The notes: a model not told the origin generated them from the letters alone. Positions 1 through 14,206 are shown, numbered from the stretch's first letter. The stretch: 64,000 bases of DNA from Apricaphanius iberus (GCA_028564705.1 JAPXFQ010002889.1:310001-374000); one strand, 5' to 3'. Translations and numbers: made by a program.

Positions 1-54
1 ATTTTAATGATGGTAAAGAATTCTGGAATTTACATTTATGGATATAAAACGTCC

Positions 55-2664
55 CTAATAAAATAAAAAAAGGTTCATTATAGTGCATATTTTCTTTTCT
101 TTGTAGTCAAAATAAGTGATAATGTTCTTCCCCATAATGATGATTTTGTGTTTTGTTTTACATGAAATATACTTCTCAAGTTCTTTCCAAAATGTATTAC
201 TATATGAACAACCATAAAATAAATAAGTTACAGTTTCAGGTTCATTTTTACAGAAAGTACATTTGTTGTCAATCTCAAAAAATCTTGAAGTGTATATCTT
301 AGATGGGTGAATGTTATGCAATATTTTAGATGTAATTCTCTAACTTTATTTGTGACGCAGAATTTAAAAGGAACAAGCCGGGCCTTGTGCCAATTAATAT
401 CCATAAAAATAGCGTTCCAAAAGAATTTCCCACTAGGTGTTATTTTCTTAGCATTATAGAAATTCAGTTTAGTTAATTCAGCTTTAGTCAAAAGAATCCT
501 ACCTATAATTGATACATCTCTTTGAAGCCATAAATTAAATATAGTTTTAGATTTTTTTATTTTAGGGGAGAAGTTAAGTTGTTGGCATTCTATAACATTC
601 TTACACACAAAAACACAGAGATATCTAATACAATCCTTAACAGGTATATTATATATAGTTTTATCATTTGTTTCAAACAGACATAAAATTTTGCATTTAG
701 ATGTATTCAATTTTAATCCAGAAGCAGCTGAGAATTTGTCTATTAATGCAACAGCATTTTCAATCTGGTGTTGCTGTATCATCAGCTAATTGGGTCAGTT
801 TAATTTCCTTACCAAAAATAGACAGACCTTCAATTCTTGGATTATTTAAAATATGTAATGATAGCAATTTAGCAACAATGAAAAATAAAAAGGGAGAAAT
901 TGGACAGCCTTGAAGAACCGATTTCAGCACTGGAAATCTTTTAGTAGTGTTTGGATATAGTATGATACAACTGTCAATATTTTTATAAAACATTTCAATA
1001 GTTGAAATAAAATTTTGACCAAAACCAAATATTTGAAGTGCTTTAAATAAAAAAAGTATGTTCCACCGTATCAAAAGCCTTATAAAAATGAAGAAAAATG
1101 ATAAGGCAGTCATTGTCTATGTAGTCAGAGTAATCTAATAAATCGAGAACAAGCCTTATGTTGGAACTAATATGATGGTTGGATATAAATCCAGTTTGAG
1201 TTGCGGCAATTATCTCTCCAAGATCTTTTTTTAACCTTCTTGCATATACTAATGATATAATTTTGTAATCTATATTTGAGAGCATAATAGGTCTCCAATT
1301 TTCTATCATAAGGGTATTTTTTTCGGTTTAGGAATTAGTGTTATAATACCCTGTTTCATACTTGTGGACATTTCCTTCCTATCTTGACATTCCATAAATA
1401 ATTCCAATAAAGGATCCACAATAATATTCCAAAAATGTAAGTAGAATTCAGGCAGTCGTTGCCCGGAGATTTGCCTTTTTTCATTGATTGGATTGCTTCT
1501 GATATTTCAGATTTTGTGATGGGTCGTTCACAATTACTTCTAAAGGGCTCTGATATTGTCGGTGTATATTTTTCAATTGATTCTATAAACTTATCACAAT
1601 CATTGATGTGGAAATTTTAATTGTATATATGTTACTGTAAAATGAACCAACATATTTTGAAATATCTAAGTGATTGGTGGTTATGACATCATTGATTTTG
1701 AGTGCAGAAAGAGTATTTATTTTTTGATTTCTTTTCTCAAGGGCAAAAAAGTAGCTAGAGTTCTTTTCGCCTAATTCTAACCATTTTGCTCTCGACCTTA
1801 TAAAAGCTCCTTTTGCTATATTAATATATGTATTATCTATTTCTTCTTTTAATTTCTTCAATTTAATTTCTTCTTCCTCTAATAGACTTCTAGACAATCT
1901 TTTTTCAATCGTGTATTTAGTTTATTCATAATACTAATTTCTTTAGAGACGTTATAATTTTTTATTTCTTTACTGCATCTTATTGCTGCTTCTCTTACCT
2001 TAAATTTAAAGTATTCCCATTTTTGTGTATGATTCATTTTAGTATCCCTGAATATCTTGATTTATCAGAATTTAAGTATCGCCATACATCTATAACTGAA
2101 AGTTGTTCACAAATAAATGCAGTGCTTTTAAATCTTGAATGTTGCACTGTTCTTATCGGTAATCGATGTAAGAGATCATCTGGAGCATCGTTTTAATCTC
2201 CCCCGAGAATTAATTGTGCTTCTTTGTTTTTTTAGTTTGAGAGCTTCAAGTCTTTCACGCAATTGCATACACATTGTTTTGTCTAGAGCTGAGTTGTTAT
2301 AATTATTCAAGTTGCAGTTTGAAAACCAAAATAATCCATCTACCCTCATCTGAAAATAACGAATCTATAATAGTACCTTCAAATTTGTTGAGCAGAATTG
2401 CTACACCTGCAGATTGTTGAGAGGCATGACAAAAATAACACTGATGCCCCATTGTGCTTTCCAAGATTTCACATCATTTTTACTTGAGTGAGTCTCTTGT
2501 AAAAAGGTTAAGTCTGCGTTTTTTCTTCTGCAGAAAATAAAAATAGACTTTCTTTTGGTGCTGTCACGGATACCTCTAACATTAAGGGATATTATTTTTA
2601 ATGAATTGAAATGGAAGTCTGTCATAGAAAAATAAAGTGAACTGGAAGTCTGTGAAATAAACAA
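55..2664 (-). pseudogene. LINE ORF2 remnant (endonuclease + reverse transcriptase)
   Basis: Visible pieces in order along the minus strand are: an AP-endonuclease N-terminus with SLNVRGI and FLQETHS (2401-2664); a linker piece (1583-1897) with WLELGEKNSSYFF; reverse transcriptase with NWRPIMLSNIDYKI and TQTGFI (1043-1309); the PFLFFIVAKLL and LADDTA blocks (760-1113), the latter keeping the catalytic ADD; and a C-terminal CTFCKNEPET stretch (55-321), the usual Cys-rich end of L1/Tx1 ORF2. Stops and frameshifts separate every piece, so no functional protein is expected. In an intact element this protein nicks target DNA and primes reverse transcription. Confidence 0.85.
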
Positions 2665-3516
2665 GAAATTTTAAAGTGCTGAGATATAAACACACAAGTA
2701 GGAACTTTCAAAGAAGAACTCTAAATATTGAGTACCCCTTGAAATTGAAGACTCATTTCTCTTATATACATATAGATACACAGAGAAGCGAACAAATTGC
2801 TTAATTAAGCAAGTGACTATGCCACTGTAGAAGATAGGTTATTAACTGCTCCTAGTGCAGAATGTTAAATTTGAACATAACCATCACATTAACGCGATTT
2901 TTGTTTTACAGTGGATAATGATTGCCTTAGTAGGAGTATTTAACTTAGGGTGTGAACATTTTATCCCAGTAAATCTTACATCTAATTGAGTTTAAATCAA
3001 CAATTTTTCATTATGAACAGTGACCCAAGTTAACATGAGGTAGTTGTGGGATCTTATTAATATTAGGTAGCATTCAATTTAACATAAGATCCCCTTATTG
3101 TTCATATAATTGACTCTAAAGCTGTATGTCTTACACCATCGATGAGGGCCACCGGGCCGATCCATTTGGTCTTCTTTCCTTCGTCTCGGGCTTTTTTAAC
3201 CATTGGCCAGACTTTGTACCTGCATTGTCTCTCCGTGTAAGTGAGGTCTTCTGCCATCCGTAGATTTTTTTTCCTTCAACGTGTCGGAGTTGAGGGAGGC
3301 TCTCCATACTTTGTGTCGGAAAGTGCGCATAGTAAATTTTATGATATGGGACGTGCTTTGTTTTATTCTTTTTTTCCTCCCACTCAATGCACAGTACCTA
3401 TCATGAACCTAAATCTGGATTTTTCTTCAGGGATAATCTGGGCGATTATTCCCCATCACCTCCTTTCTAACATTTCTCACATATTACGGGAGATTAAGAA
3501 GACGGAGATTCCATCG

Positions 3517-3890
3517 TCAGCTGTACCTCTCAGCTTCCTCCTTTCTCTCCTGAATTGCAGTCGCTCGCTCGTTTATCTTATTCACAATGTCGTTTGTCGC
3601 CTTACATTGCATCCCTAGGTCTTTCATATGCTCCTGCATGACAACAGTCTCCGCTGTGTTCTTGTTCACCATTTCTTCAAACTTGGAGAACCGGTCATTT
3701 AGTCCGTGAATGGCTCTCAGGATGTCGCCGTTGGACATATTTTCCGCTTCTTCCTTCGAAGTTTCGGAGCGGATCTTCTTTGAGCTGGGGCTATTCAGAG
3801 GGGTTTCAAGAAGTGATTAACATAAACCTGGGAAGGCATCAGACTCCAGGTCCATTATCAGTCCTCCTTTGCGTTTTGCTTCTTTTTTAG
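3517..3890 (-). pseudogene. LINE ORF1 remnant (coiled coil)
   Basis: The 73-residue open stretch at 3517-3738 reads as an amphipathic helix with regularly spaced hydrophobics (ILRAIHGLNDRFSKFEEM, then DLGMQCKATNDIVNKI). This is the coiled-coil trimerisation type of segment in L1-type ORF1 RNA-binding proteins. A short Lys-rich start (MAKKEAKRKGG) lies just upstream on the minus strand near 3890 but runs into a stop. Position between the 5' UTR and ORF2 supports the assignment; the RNA-binding domain itself is not recognisable. Confidence 0.6.
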
Positions 3891-4160
3891 CCATTTTTCA
3901 GTGTTTGTCACGTTGCAAATTTCCTTTAATAAGCTAGCCATGTTACTGTTTCGTAAACGCGACGACGAAGAACTTAACGTTTTTCTTATCTTGTTGGGTT
4001 AAATAGACCTACTGTCCATGTATAAAATACAAAGGAGACAAGTCACTTCTTAGACAGCAATCTTTGAGTCCGTTAGGATCAATTTAAAAGTTTGGTACTC
4101 TAAGCAATTCACGAGCTCACAGGAAAGCGTCTACCCAGGTCGCCATCTTGGCCCAACCCC

Positions 4161-5670
4161 GAGACGCTCCTGCTTTTAAACACAGTTTGGTGCTTCAGTG
4201 ACGGATGAAACTGCAGCTGTAGCTGTCACGTGACTATTTCTTAAAGTGATACACACACTGATATGGGGTTTCGCTTTATGAGCTAGATAGATGTGCCGAT
4301 GCATCGGTGCTGCTCTACCCATCACTAGTGATTTCAGCTGATGGCTGCAGAGATGGTGTGACCGTGCAGTGTCTTTACATTCATTCATGTTTGCATGTGT
4401 ATACGTGTTATTCTAGGTTCTGTTAATAGTCTTGCTAATTGGCCATAGAAATCAATGGAACATCTGAGAATGTGCAGCTATCGGAGCTAACCTGTGTTTT
4501 ATCTCTTCTACCACTCATAGAGCCCTGTAAGCCTAAGCAGGACTTGGATCAAAGCCAACAGCAAACTGTAAGTAAGAGTTTGATCAACTTTTTTTTCAGT
4601 GTCTAATCAGAGAGGACTTCTCAGAAGTCCATCCGATCCTGGAGGTATTTGCCAGGAGCGCATAGTCAGTCAGGAAGCGTAATTACAAAGACTGGAGAGA
4701 GCAAAACTCTGATCAACGAGAATGAAACAGAGGAAACTGATAACACAAAATATATACCGTCAAACAAACAAAGGACAAAGACTTTACACTTGTTCTCTAA
4801 GAAACTTATTGCAGATAGTAAGTTTGACTTTTCAAAAAACTTTTTTTCTTTTTTCAATTGAGTTTTTTCTCTCATTTTCTTGCTTTTTGTTTGACTTTCT
4901 CAGGTTTTTTCTTGATCCTTTTTGTCACAAAATAAACTCCATACTTATTTACCTCTAAATAGAAGAACATGTGCAAAATACTTTTTTTGATCTACTATTG
5001 TCAAATGTGCAGTGGGCAAAGATAACAATGAATGCTTTAATTCCACATTGTGTTTGAGTCCACCAATCCAATGTAAAGCCACTTGTATGAATGGATGTTT
5101 AGAAAATAAATAGACGGATAAAAAATGTAAGATTTTCAAGATCAATTGCTGACAATATCAACTGAGACTAAATCTGACTGGAAAATTGTGCATATTTTTC
5201 TTTCTGAAAAGACAGAGGCAATGCCTGTACTCAACTTGGTTCAAGAACAGTTTTAGCTTCAATGTCTTTTTCAAGTGTTTTGGTGAAAATCTGTGGGACT
5301 TTTTGAAAGGTAGGTAAAATAAAATAAAAATGTATGCAACCTTCATCCTTGCAAATGAAATACCAGGTTGTATATGCTTCAAAATAAACAATGACAAAAA
5401 TCTTAGAAACAAATCAACACTTCATTATAATATATTATGTGTAATTTATAATATTGTGTTTAAAACAAATTAACTCCAAAAACTTGTGCAGTTTTACATG
5501 AACATCCAGTGAAAAAACAATATTTTTAAAAGAATACTAAACATTTTTAACATTTCAGCTCTCTTTTGCACAAACCTTACACACAAATGAAAGCAAGCTC
5601 TGTAGAAGATCCTTTATGAAGAATAGGGAACTCAAATGGGATTTTTGGCTTTGTGAAAGTGTAATGCATG
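4161..5670. other. No gene recognised
   Basis: Non-coding sequence. The short open frames at 4649-4958 on both strands are low-complexity (Lys/Phe/Ser-rich) and lack splice or family support. I see no repeat family I can name here. Confidence 0.5.
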
Positions 5671-5677
5671 GGTTAAT

Positions 5678-5950
5678 TTCTGGTATATTTTCATGGTCTT
5701 GAGAATACTCCTGGTTGTACCGCCTGTAACCTATACCACCCTCTGTTGATTGTCTTTGGCTATTACATTTGCATGAGGCAATCTCTCATGGGCGGGCCAA
5801 TTATGTAAATGTTCGAGCCAGGCCTGTCTATAACACCCGGCCTGTTCTAATGTAAACTTACTGTCCTGACACCACAAATACGCACAACAAATCAGACAGT
5901 GTTTTTGGGGTTTTTACTCTCTTTACACCTGGCCCATGAAAATACCATGA
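5678..5950. repeat. Possible MITE with imperfect terminal inverted repeats
   Basis: The left end reads TGGTATATTTTCATGG and the right end CCATGAAAATACCA; these pair as an inverted repeat around a roughly 270-bp core richer in GC than its surroundings. No target duplication is clear, so the class is unknown. Confidence 0.4.
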
Positions 5951-6261
5951 AATATGCTAGTATTTTTAATTCACTTGTATATTGTTACGGGAAAATCCCA
6001 TATCGATGTAGATTAAGATTTGGCTGAATCAGTCTCCATGGAAGTTTGAAGATACTTATTAAGATCTGAACAGGAACCCATCTCTAAGGTAAAATTGCTC
6101 TCTCTCCGAGCTAGACAAAAGTTTTCCCCCCTCCCATAAGCTCTGTGAACTTATCTTAGAGTGAACTACTCCAGACATAAACATGTCTCTCATCTGTCCT
6201 TCAGTTGACCCAGAGTAGGTAAAATGTAAATAAGTAGCTTACAGCTTCAATCTCTAATACC

Positions 6262-7412
6262 TTGTTTCCACAGAGCGGTCCAGAGCGGTCCAGAGTGGAA
6301 CGGATCACTATTGTGCAATGCTCACTTTTCATGTCTGCGTTCTGTAGAATTAAATTTTTATAAAAAAGATAATTCAGTGCATGTTCAAGCAGAGACAAAA
6401 TGGAGCCAATTTCCAGTTCTCACTTTTATTTTAAACAGATTAACAAATTGCAGTTTACAGAGAAACATGCCCTATTTTCTCTGGGCCAGACAAAGAGATC
6501 TGACGAAGAATGGTTTTCGTGTCATAACTTTTATAAACGTCCAAAATCTCCCAGGATTAATCTGCTCCAATCAGAACGTTTTAAACAGTGTCTTAACAAT
6601 GATTGGATGTCAAGAATTATGCAGTCATAAAAGGGACGTGTCCTTCTCCTGGATCCAAGTCAAAAGTTCATTCTGAGTTTTATGGTTTTATTATCCTTCC
6701 TAAGCAAAACTCCCAGCTTTATGGCCTCCATCCTTATCTATAAACATCCTGGTTTTATGGCCTTGGTTCCCACTCTACAGACATCCTGTTTTTACAGCCT
6801 GCAATAAAACTCTTTGTCTCAGAGATCCTCAAAGGTCACACATACTCCCCATTATCCAAGGCTTCTGCTGCTCCTCAAAAAGTGCCCAATTAAAATATTG
6901 GTAAAAACAGACTTTTACCTCTGACTTCTTACTAAAGATATTAGCCCCCAAAAAAATAAGATACAACAGTTCCCACCGCAGACAGGACTCTGCCAAAGCG
7001 TGGGGGTACACTGTTGTGGCGTCATACGACAGGGACGAGGTGTAAAAATAAAAATAAACACGCTTTTCTGGAGCTCCTTCTTTGACCACACTCGGTTGCT
7101 GCTTGCTACCATCTTTACCTGTACTTACTAACTCAAGTTAATTGCTGGAACAGAGAACTAGTTGTTTTTGTAGTTGTTGTCGCAGAGGTGACCTTTTGAC
7201 TTCAGCAAATGAAAGGACAAAGTTGTTTGACGCCAGTGTCAGCACCCCAACCGTACCCGGACCACCCTGCCCTGGTCTGGAAGCTTAAAGCAGACCATAT
7301 CCAGCCTGGTACGGTCCTGCTCCGTGGGCCGCTTTGATGGTGGGAACGGGCAAAAAAAATTGGACCGGACCGTGCCGGTCCAAACCGGACCGCTCTGTGG
7401 AAATGGGGCATA
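6262..7412. mobile_element. Non-autonomous DNA transposon with GGTCC-rich ends
   Basis: The left end reads TTTCCACAGAGCGGTCC (about 6265-6281) and its perfect inverted copy GGACCGCTCTGTGGAAA ends near 7405. Both ends carry subterminal repeats of GGTCC/GGACC (tandem at 6275-6296, several at 7360-7395). No intact transposase is seen inside. End style and length suggest a class II element; target duplications are not clear and the superfamily is unassigned. Confidence 0.65.
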
Positions 7413-7537
7413 ATTGCTGACCATTATGCTATATTCACTGGATGCCTTTACTGATAATTACTTATCAGTAAACATAATCTTGAAATAAGTTGTCTTTTCA
7501 AATACATAAACATCATCTCTTCTCCATCCATCTTCTT

Positions 7538-7625
7538 TCACTTATCCGGGGCCGGATCGCGGGGGCAGTAGCTAAAGCAAAGAGACCCAGACTTCCCTCT
7601 CCCCAGCCACTTGGGGAGTTGATAA
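7538..7625 (+). repeat. Fragment of a common teleost dispersed repeat
   Basis: A short GC-rich block (CTTATCCGGGGCCGGATCGC followed by CCCAGACTTCCCTCTCCCCA) of a type recurrent in fish genomes and sharply unlike its AT-rich surroundings. The parent element cannot be named from this length. Confidence 0.4.
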
Positions 7626-7679
7626 CAACTCTGACTGACCTAGAGACTGTACAAAAAGACAGAAAGTTGCCTTTATAAA

Positions 7680-8640
7680 GTATGACATTTCACTAAATTA
7701 AGCATGAACCTTTAGGTTGTGCTGTCAAGGATTACAAATATGTATTACATGTGTTCATCGTTTACTCATTTATTCAGTCTTTACTGTCAACTATAAAGAA
7801 CCCTTCTTCATTTGTTGGATTTTTGTTCTAGGAGAGATTCTATTTTTTTGGTTACAACAACATAAAAGTATAAAATAAATTTTACACCTTAGTAATGCAA
7901 TTATGTAAAAAGTACAATATTGACCATGGCAAAAAATGTAATGAAGTGCTTATTACTCATTTTTACAAGTAAAAAATAATAATAAAAAATGAGCAAAATT
8001 TCAGCCATGTAGTCGACTAATAAAAAAAATGATATGTTATTATTACAATACACTTTCCTTAATATGTAATCATGTAGAATTAAAAACTGGCATGTGACCT
8101 GTGAGTCTGTAGATTTGAGTCTAATTAATTTGAGATATTTTATTTATCAACACGTGTTTCCATGGATGTTGATCATGCATCATGCTCAATCCGTCCAAAC
8201 CTCCTAATTATTGTCACTTAAATCAAATAACTTAGATATCTTAGACAATCATTATCTTACAGGCTTTGAAAATTGGAGAAAAAAAGTATAACCCAACTCA
8301 TTTGACTATGTGGCAGACGCTTTATCCACCATGTTTGTTTCGAACGTTTTAGACTAGAGCTAAACATGACTTATCCTTAGAGACAAGCACTGAGCTAACT
8401 GCGGGAGGGGAATCTCACAGTTCTGATGATTTTAAATTGCTTCAGAGAACAAAGTTAAAAATGTTGTGTTGTCTAACATATTGATATCAAGTTATTAAAG
8501 CCCTGGTACTGTCAGATAAATAAACAATAAAAATCTACTTTTTATTTTAGAGATGAGTATGTAAAATTATCTGTTTACTCTGCTGGTATGACTATCCAAA
8601 TCTTTAATTGTCAAAAATTTTCAAAATAAACTCCACCTGG
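7680..8640. other. AT-rich intergenic sequence, no gene
   Basis: No splice-supported frame and no recognised repeat. Its right part, just after the receptor stop codon at 8789 on the minus strand, probably holds that gene's 3' UTR; TTTATT (minus AATAAA) occurs near 8541. Confidence 0.4.
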
Positions 8641-8788
8641 TATCTATCAGAAAGAGGAGTAACACGATTGAATCTCACAAAAGCCATTTACAGCACCTCA
8701 GCCCATAAAATGTGAAACATTGCCATGCAGTACAACTAATCATTACATCTAAACTATTTGTTTTTTTCACCACATAACAACCTGAAGG

Positions 8789-10923
8789 TCAGTGCTTCTG
8801 CAGGAGGTCGTACATCCTGTCATCTATAGCTGATGGAGGAGGTAAATCAGGGACGGTGCAGTACATGTGGTGGACATCAGACTGGAAAATAAACAGAGCA
8901 TCGGTGAGGACTTTTAAATTTACAACATTCATATACCTGCCAACTTTACAGTCATGTTTTCTGATAATTGTTCCATACATCAGCAGTTTGTGGTTTTCCG
9001 GGGGAAGATTTTGCAGGACCTGAAAGAGCAGAAAATTGAACCAACATGAGGCAGTATTAGGTTTTGCTGTTTACTTCTGTGTGAATTATAAAAAAAAAAA
9101 CAAATACAATGACAGTAGAAATTGTTTCTATCTACTTTAACATCATCTGTTGCATTAATGTGATAAGTCTTTTTTAACTCCTTAAGCCCGCTAGCTCCCA
9201 TTTTTGGGGGCACGCCTCCTAGAGTAACACTTAACACTTTCAACTTTCAATTATTTGTTATTACAGACACCAACAGTTAGTCTAAAGTCAATATGATTGA
9301 TTAGTTACTATTTATGATGTTTATTTGCTTCTTTACAATGAAAACAAGCTGCTAATTTGTATTTTTTTCAGGCGGAATGTATATTCATATTTCATATTTT
9401 CTGTTTCAACCTCACTTACTCACGCCCACAATGATTTTCTTAACAATTTTCACACTTACAGTATTCCCATAGACCTTCCTGTTATATAAAAGCAAGTTAG
9501 ACAGTTTAGAACATTTTAGACCTTTTACAAGCTGTAAAAAGCCCTCCAGAGTGTAAGTATGCCAAATTCAGAAAAAATCCTCGGGCTTAAGGCAGTAAAA
9601 TATCTGGTGTTTCAAAAGGCTTATTGAAAGCCACAACACAACCCAATGTTTTGGTTATGTAGATATACTTTGAACAATGAATCCTACAAATTATTTCTTA
9701 TTTGTTTCTTATCTTTTTAGTTATTTTTTCAGCTGTTGTATGGACAAGACACTTCACCTGCCTTGCCTGCAGGTGGTGTATGGCAGCCTTGCTTCCGTCA
9801 GTGTGCCCAAAGGAAGCTGTGGTTAGATGTTTTGCTCACCACCATAAATGTGTGATTGTGGGCATGAATGGTTGAATAACTAAATTTGGTGTAATGTGGT
9901 TTAGAGTCCTCTGAACTAGATGAGGAACTATGCAAGTCCAGGTCATTATGAAGCATTATCTTGTTATAATTTTAGAATAACTTTAGATGAGTGTAAAACT
10001 AAGGAAAACCACCTGTAGGAAAGTCAGCAGCAGGAACAGCGGTGATGACATTGTAGACTCCATCTTTATCTGCAGGTAACTTGAACCACGACGGAAAAGT
10101 GAATATTTAGAAATAAATGAAAAATGCAAGAAAGCTACAGTAATGTGACTGATATACAATCATAAAATATATATTATTTACCATTTCTGCGTTATCAATC
10201 ATTTTCCAGTTCACCGACAGATCTACAAGAGAAGTTAGCACAAGGTTTGATTAACAAAAATATAAAGAATTAATATAATTATATATTGTTAACAAACATT
10301 TTTATTTCAATATCGTACATACAGTATGTATATTACCTGTAATATTGGTCTGGTTCCTGTGCAACAATAAGCAAAGAGAGATTTTATTTAGTCTGTGTCC
10401 ATTAAATTAAGGAGCAAAGTAAAATTGAATAATCACATAGTGTCTGTCATTTAAGCCTTTAAGTGTTAAAACTAGATACAAAATGATCTGATCCAAGAAT
10501 AAATTAGATTTAAAACACAATAAAATATTTTTCAAAATAAAACTGACTATAAAAAAAGCCAGTAAGCCTCCGTGACTATAAGCAATAGCCTATTGTCGAG
10601 GCACACAGATCCACAAAATTCAGATAAACCAATAAGTTAAAAAAAATATTCTCTGAGCTATTATTTAATACCTCCAACAAAATAAAGATTTTGATATACA
10701 TATATAAATAGTTCCTGTCATAACTTGGACACAAATAATATAATCTAATGATTAACAAAACAGGATTTGTTTCCATACTCAATATATGAAGCTTTCTTAT
10801 TTAACGGGTTGATTAACAGGTTCATGCACAGCTTTTTGTAAACATTCAGTGATCAGAACCGTCAATTATCAGTTTTATAAAAGAACAATAATAGAAATTC
10901 TTACCTCTTATGTGATTGTTTTT
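8789..10923 (-). other. Receptor 1 cytoplasmic-tail exons
   Basis: Exons 10905-10923 (EKQSHKR), 10337-10356 (NQTNIT), 10182-10222 ([14 protein letters not shown]), 10013-10079 ([20 protein letters not shown]), 8979-9019 ([14 protein letters not shown]) and 8789-8881 ([12 protein letters not shown]...RMYDLLQKH). Tyrosines lie in YNVI, YCTV and YDLL. The last two are 17 residues apart (Tyr to Tyr), too wide for a classical ITAM. Confidence 0.75.
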
Positions 10924-13900
10924 CTGATAAAAAAGAGAGTCAAATGACAGTTTTTATCATCTGTTCACACTCTACAGCTCATGATATCCATTTCTAATTT
11001 TATGCTTCTTAACAGGCCTTTCAGTATCTATAAAAAAGGTGTTGTTTTGACAGTTCTTTAAAAGCAGTAATGTATATATTAATGCATAGTGTGTTGACAC
11101 TTTAAAATAAATGATAACATCCTACTATATTTCAACTCAGACCAAACATCTTATATCTTGAACATGTGATTGTAGCTGTAAGAGGTTAGATGTTTTAGGA
11201 TGTTATTTATAAATTCAAGTCCTTTTTTAATCAGATGTTCTCTGTTAAACATTTAGGTTATAATGTTCCTCACCAGTTCTTCTTTTGGCTCTGAGACATG
11301 CTGCCACCATCAGAATGACGAGCACAATCACACCACCCATAGCTGCTGCAATCATCATCTTCCACATCCCTATTTTAAAAGGTTGTAAACAAGTTTCACA
11401 TCAGCTTTCTCATCACTATTGCTCGGTTTCTGCAACACTCATTTTAATGAATCAGACCTTAAATCTCTAAAGTGTATCTTCTAAAATTATGTCATTAGAA
11501 TTTATATTAATATCACAAACAAAATACTGAATATATCTTGATTTGATTATATAAAGTGAATTGGCTACTAAATACAGTATTATTATTATGGTATTGCAGG
11601 GTAATGAATAAAGCTGAAAACAGTCAGGAATCTTTAGAATAAAATGTTTATATCTTCAACAAAACCTTTAACTAGTTTAAATATTTTGCTGCAGGATGAA
11701 CAATATCAAAAAGTAATTTTTTTTAAACACAAAACAAGAATAAAAATAACTGAGAGTAAAACAAACAGTCTCACCTGACTTTTCCTCTGGTATGTTTTTA
11801 GAGGTTTCCACTGGATAAATGGAAGTGACACCAGAAGTTGCTAAAGCAAGAAGTCAGATTAAATAAATATTTTTTAAAGATACAGTAGATAATATCTGTT
11901 TAATGCAGGTATCTTCAGATGCATTTAATCCTAATTTCTAGATATCTGTTGGTGCCACATTCATTTGTTCAAGCAATTATATACAAGAATAACAACCATG
12001 ATGTCAATGTGCAGGCATGATACAGCCCAGGAAGGAGAGGGACTATGTGTTTCAGTGCATCAAGAAGAACACGTTGTTAAAATGATGTCCAAAGGTGCAG
12101 AAAGTGCCATTATTCACGGAGAACCTTTTCCTTAACAAACAATGGATGAAAGGAACTCATAACTCGTAAGAAGTCATTATTCCAGAAACAGCATCAGAAC
12201 AGATTACAGTTTGCAAATGCACTCAGGGACAAAAATCTTATTTTTAGCAGAAAGATACTTGTTGACTATATTGATCACTAATATATTTCTAGGAAAGAGA
12301 CGGAAGCCTGCAAGCTTGAGAACTCCAAACCAACCCTAAAGTACGGAGAAGGAAGCATAGTAAATGAGGTACAGGTAAATGATGAAGAAACAGTACATAC
12401 TGTAGCTGTTTGTATGTAAATATTTAGTAAAATATATTTTATCTTTGTTCTCTAACTTTTTAGGGTTTATTATATTTACGTTCTTTGGTACGAAAATGTC
12501 CACTTAGAAAACAGATAAAAAGGGGAAAAAAGAAACAAACACTGCCAAAACAGATGTGTCAAAAGTGACATGCCCTGAGTGTGATCAGGGACTATACTTG
12601 TTGAGTAGATTTTAGCCCACAGTGTGTAATCCTCCAATCAATTGATTGACACAGGGAAAGTTCTGTGCCTGAATATCTGGCACAGAAATTTTTAAGATTT
12701 TAAAATAAAAGAAACAGAAAAAACAAATATACATTAAGCAACAAAAAGAGTGCATACAAATAAAAGTTTACAGTTTATGAGGAGCAATTATTTAAAATGT
12801 CTCACACATACAATTTGTTAAAATTAACTCAACATGTGTAGTCCCTGATCACACTCAGTTGTCATTTGTAGCTATTTTTGCAGTTCACAGTATTTAAATA
12901 AAATATCTATATCTTTGGAAACAGTATATCTAATTTTAATTATAAGTGCAAAGACCACCTGTGTTGTCTCTTGCAGCTGTTGTCTCAGCAGAGCTCTTCT
13001 TGGTGGCTGTGCGATATTCTGATATTTAAAGACAAACATTTACATTGATATATTTTAAATAACATAATGTGGTATGTTTAAACTAAGGTTACCATGACCA
13101 TAAGAAATTAGCATCCATCTTAGAATATGACACACATAGATTGGTGTTACTTTTAGAAAACAAGATTTTTCTTAATAGTCAAATGTACAGATAACAAATC
13201 ATACAACAAATGAATACTGTTTCTTACTAAAGTATTCATGCCAACCATAACCATTTCCACATTTTGTCACAGTACTGTATAACCACAAATTTAAATGTAA
13301 TGAACAAACAAACTTTTGCTTAGCTAGGTAGAAAATGGTTCATAATTTTCAAAATTAAAGAAAAATATCTAAAAAAGCACAGCATAGTATTATATTCAGC
13401 TCTCCTGAGTCATTACTTCATATAACCACAATTTGCTGCAGTTTGAGTTCCAAGTCTTTTGGCATAAGACTCTACCAGCTTTGCACATCTAGAGGCTGAA
13501 ATTTTCATTAATTATTTATCAAATAGTTTAAGCTCAAACCAATTGGATGGAAAACCTCTTTGAAGAGGTCATGTCTCCTTCCTAGAACCAGGAAAGTAGA
13601 GCACATCACCTAAGTTCTAAAGTCATTGCACTGACTCCCTGTAGCTCAGGGAATAGACTTCAAAATACTTATATTATTTTATAAATTATTCAGACCACTC
13701 ACCTCTTCCAATTCTAGTCTACTAATCACCCCTAGAATCAGAACCAAACATGGAGAAGAGCTTTCAGTTTATATCCTCACCTTATATATTTTCCGCAAAC
13801 CATCATAGAGATGGCAGTTCAAGGGAGATAATTGTCTGCCTTGCATGATGCTACACTGTATGATTCATTGGTTACTGTCATATTACAGTGATTCCACTGT

Positions 13901-14206
13901 TAAGGTGGATTCCAGTTGGAAATCTATCTTGCTCCAATAAAACCATTAACTTCTCTGCCTTCGGCAAGCTGTGCGTCCACGTCTTTACACCACCTTCACG
14001 CGAGCACGCGAGGGGCCGTGTACGAAAGTCAGGAGGACGCGCCCCGTTACGTGCCTAAAGTGACATCACCACTTATCGCCATCTTGTTACGTAGTGTTAG
14101 CCTTTAGCATAGCCTTAGCATTCTGTGTGTTAGTATTTTGTCTTTGTCTTGGTGTGGTTAGAATAAATTAGTTAAATTGAATCAAAACTCTGGTTTCTTT
14201 TATTCT

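Larger units (their letters stand above)
1..4160 (-). mobile_element. L1/Tx1-type LINE, degenerate
   Basis: Minus-strand non-LTR retrotransposon running off the left edge of the window. Its 5' end lies near 4160, where the minus strand reads GGCCAAGATGGCGACC, a start typical of L1-like 5' UTRs. ORF1 remains (coiled coil) follow at 3.5-3.9 kb, then ORF2 remains: endonuclease at about 2.4-2.66 kb, reverse transcriptase at about 0.76-1.31 kb, and a Cys-rich C-terminus near 55-321. Frames are broken many times, so the copy is dead. The clade (L1 versus Tx1) is inferred from reverse transcriptase style only. Confidence 0.85.

Noticed and set aside
4649..4958. Overlapping open frames on both strands
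   Set aside because: Low-complexity, no splice sites or recognisable motifs; chance frames in AT-rich DNA.
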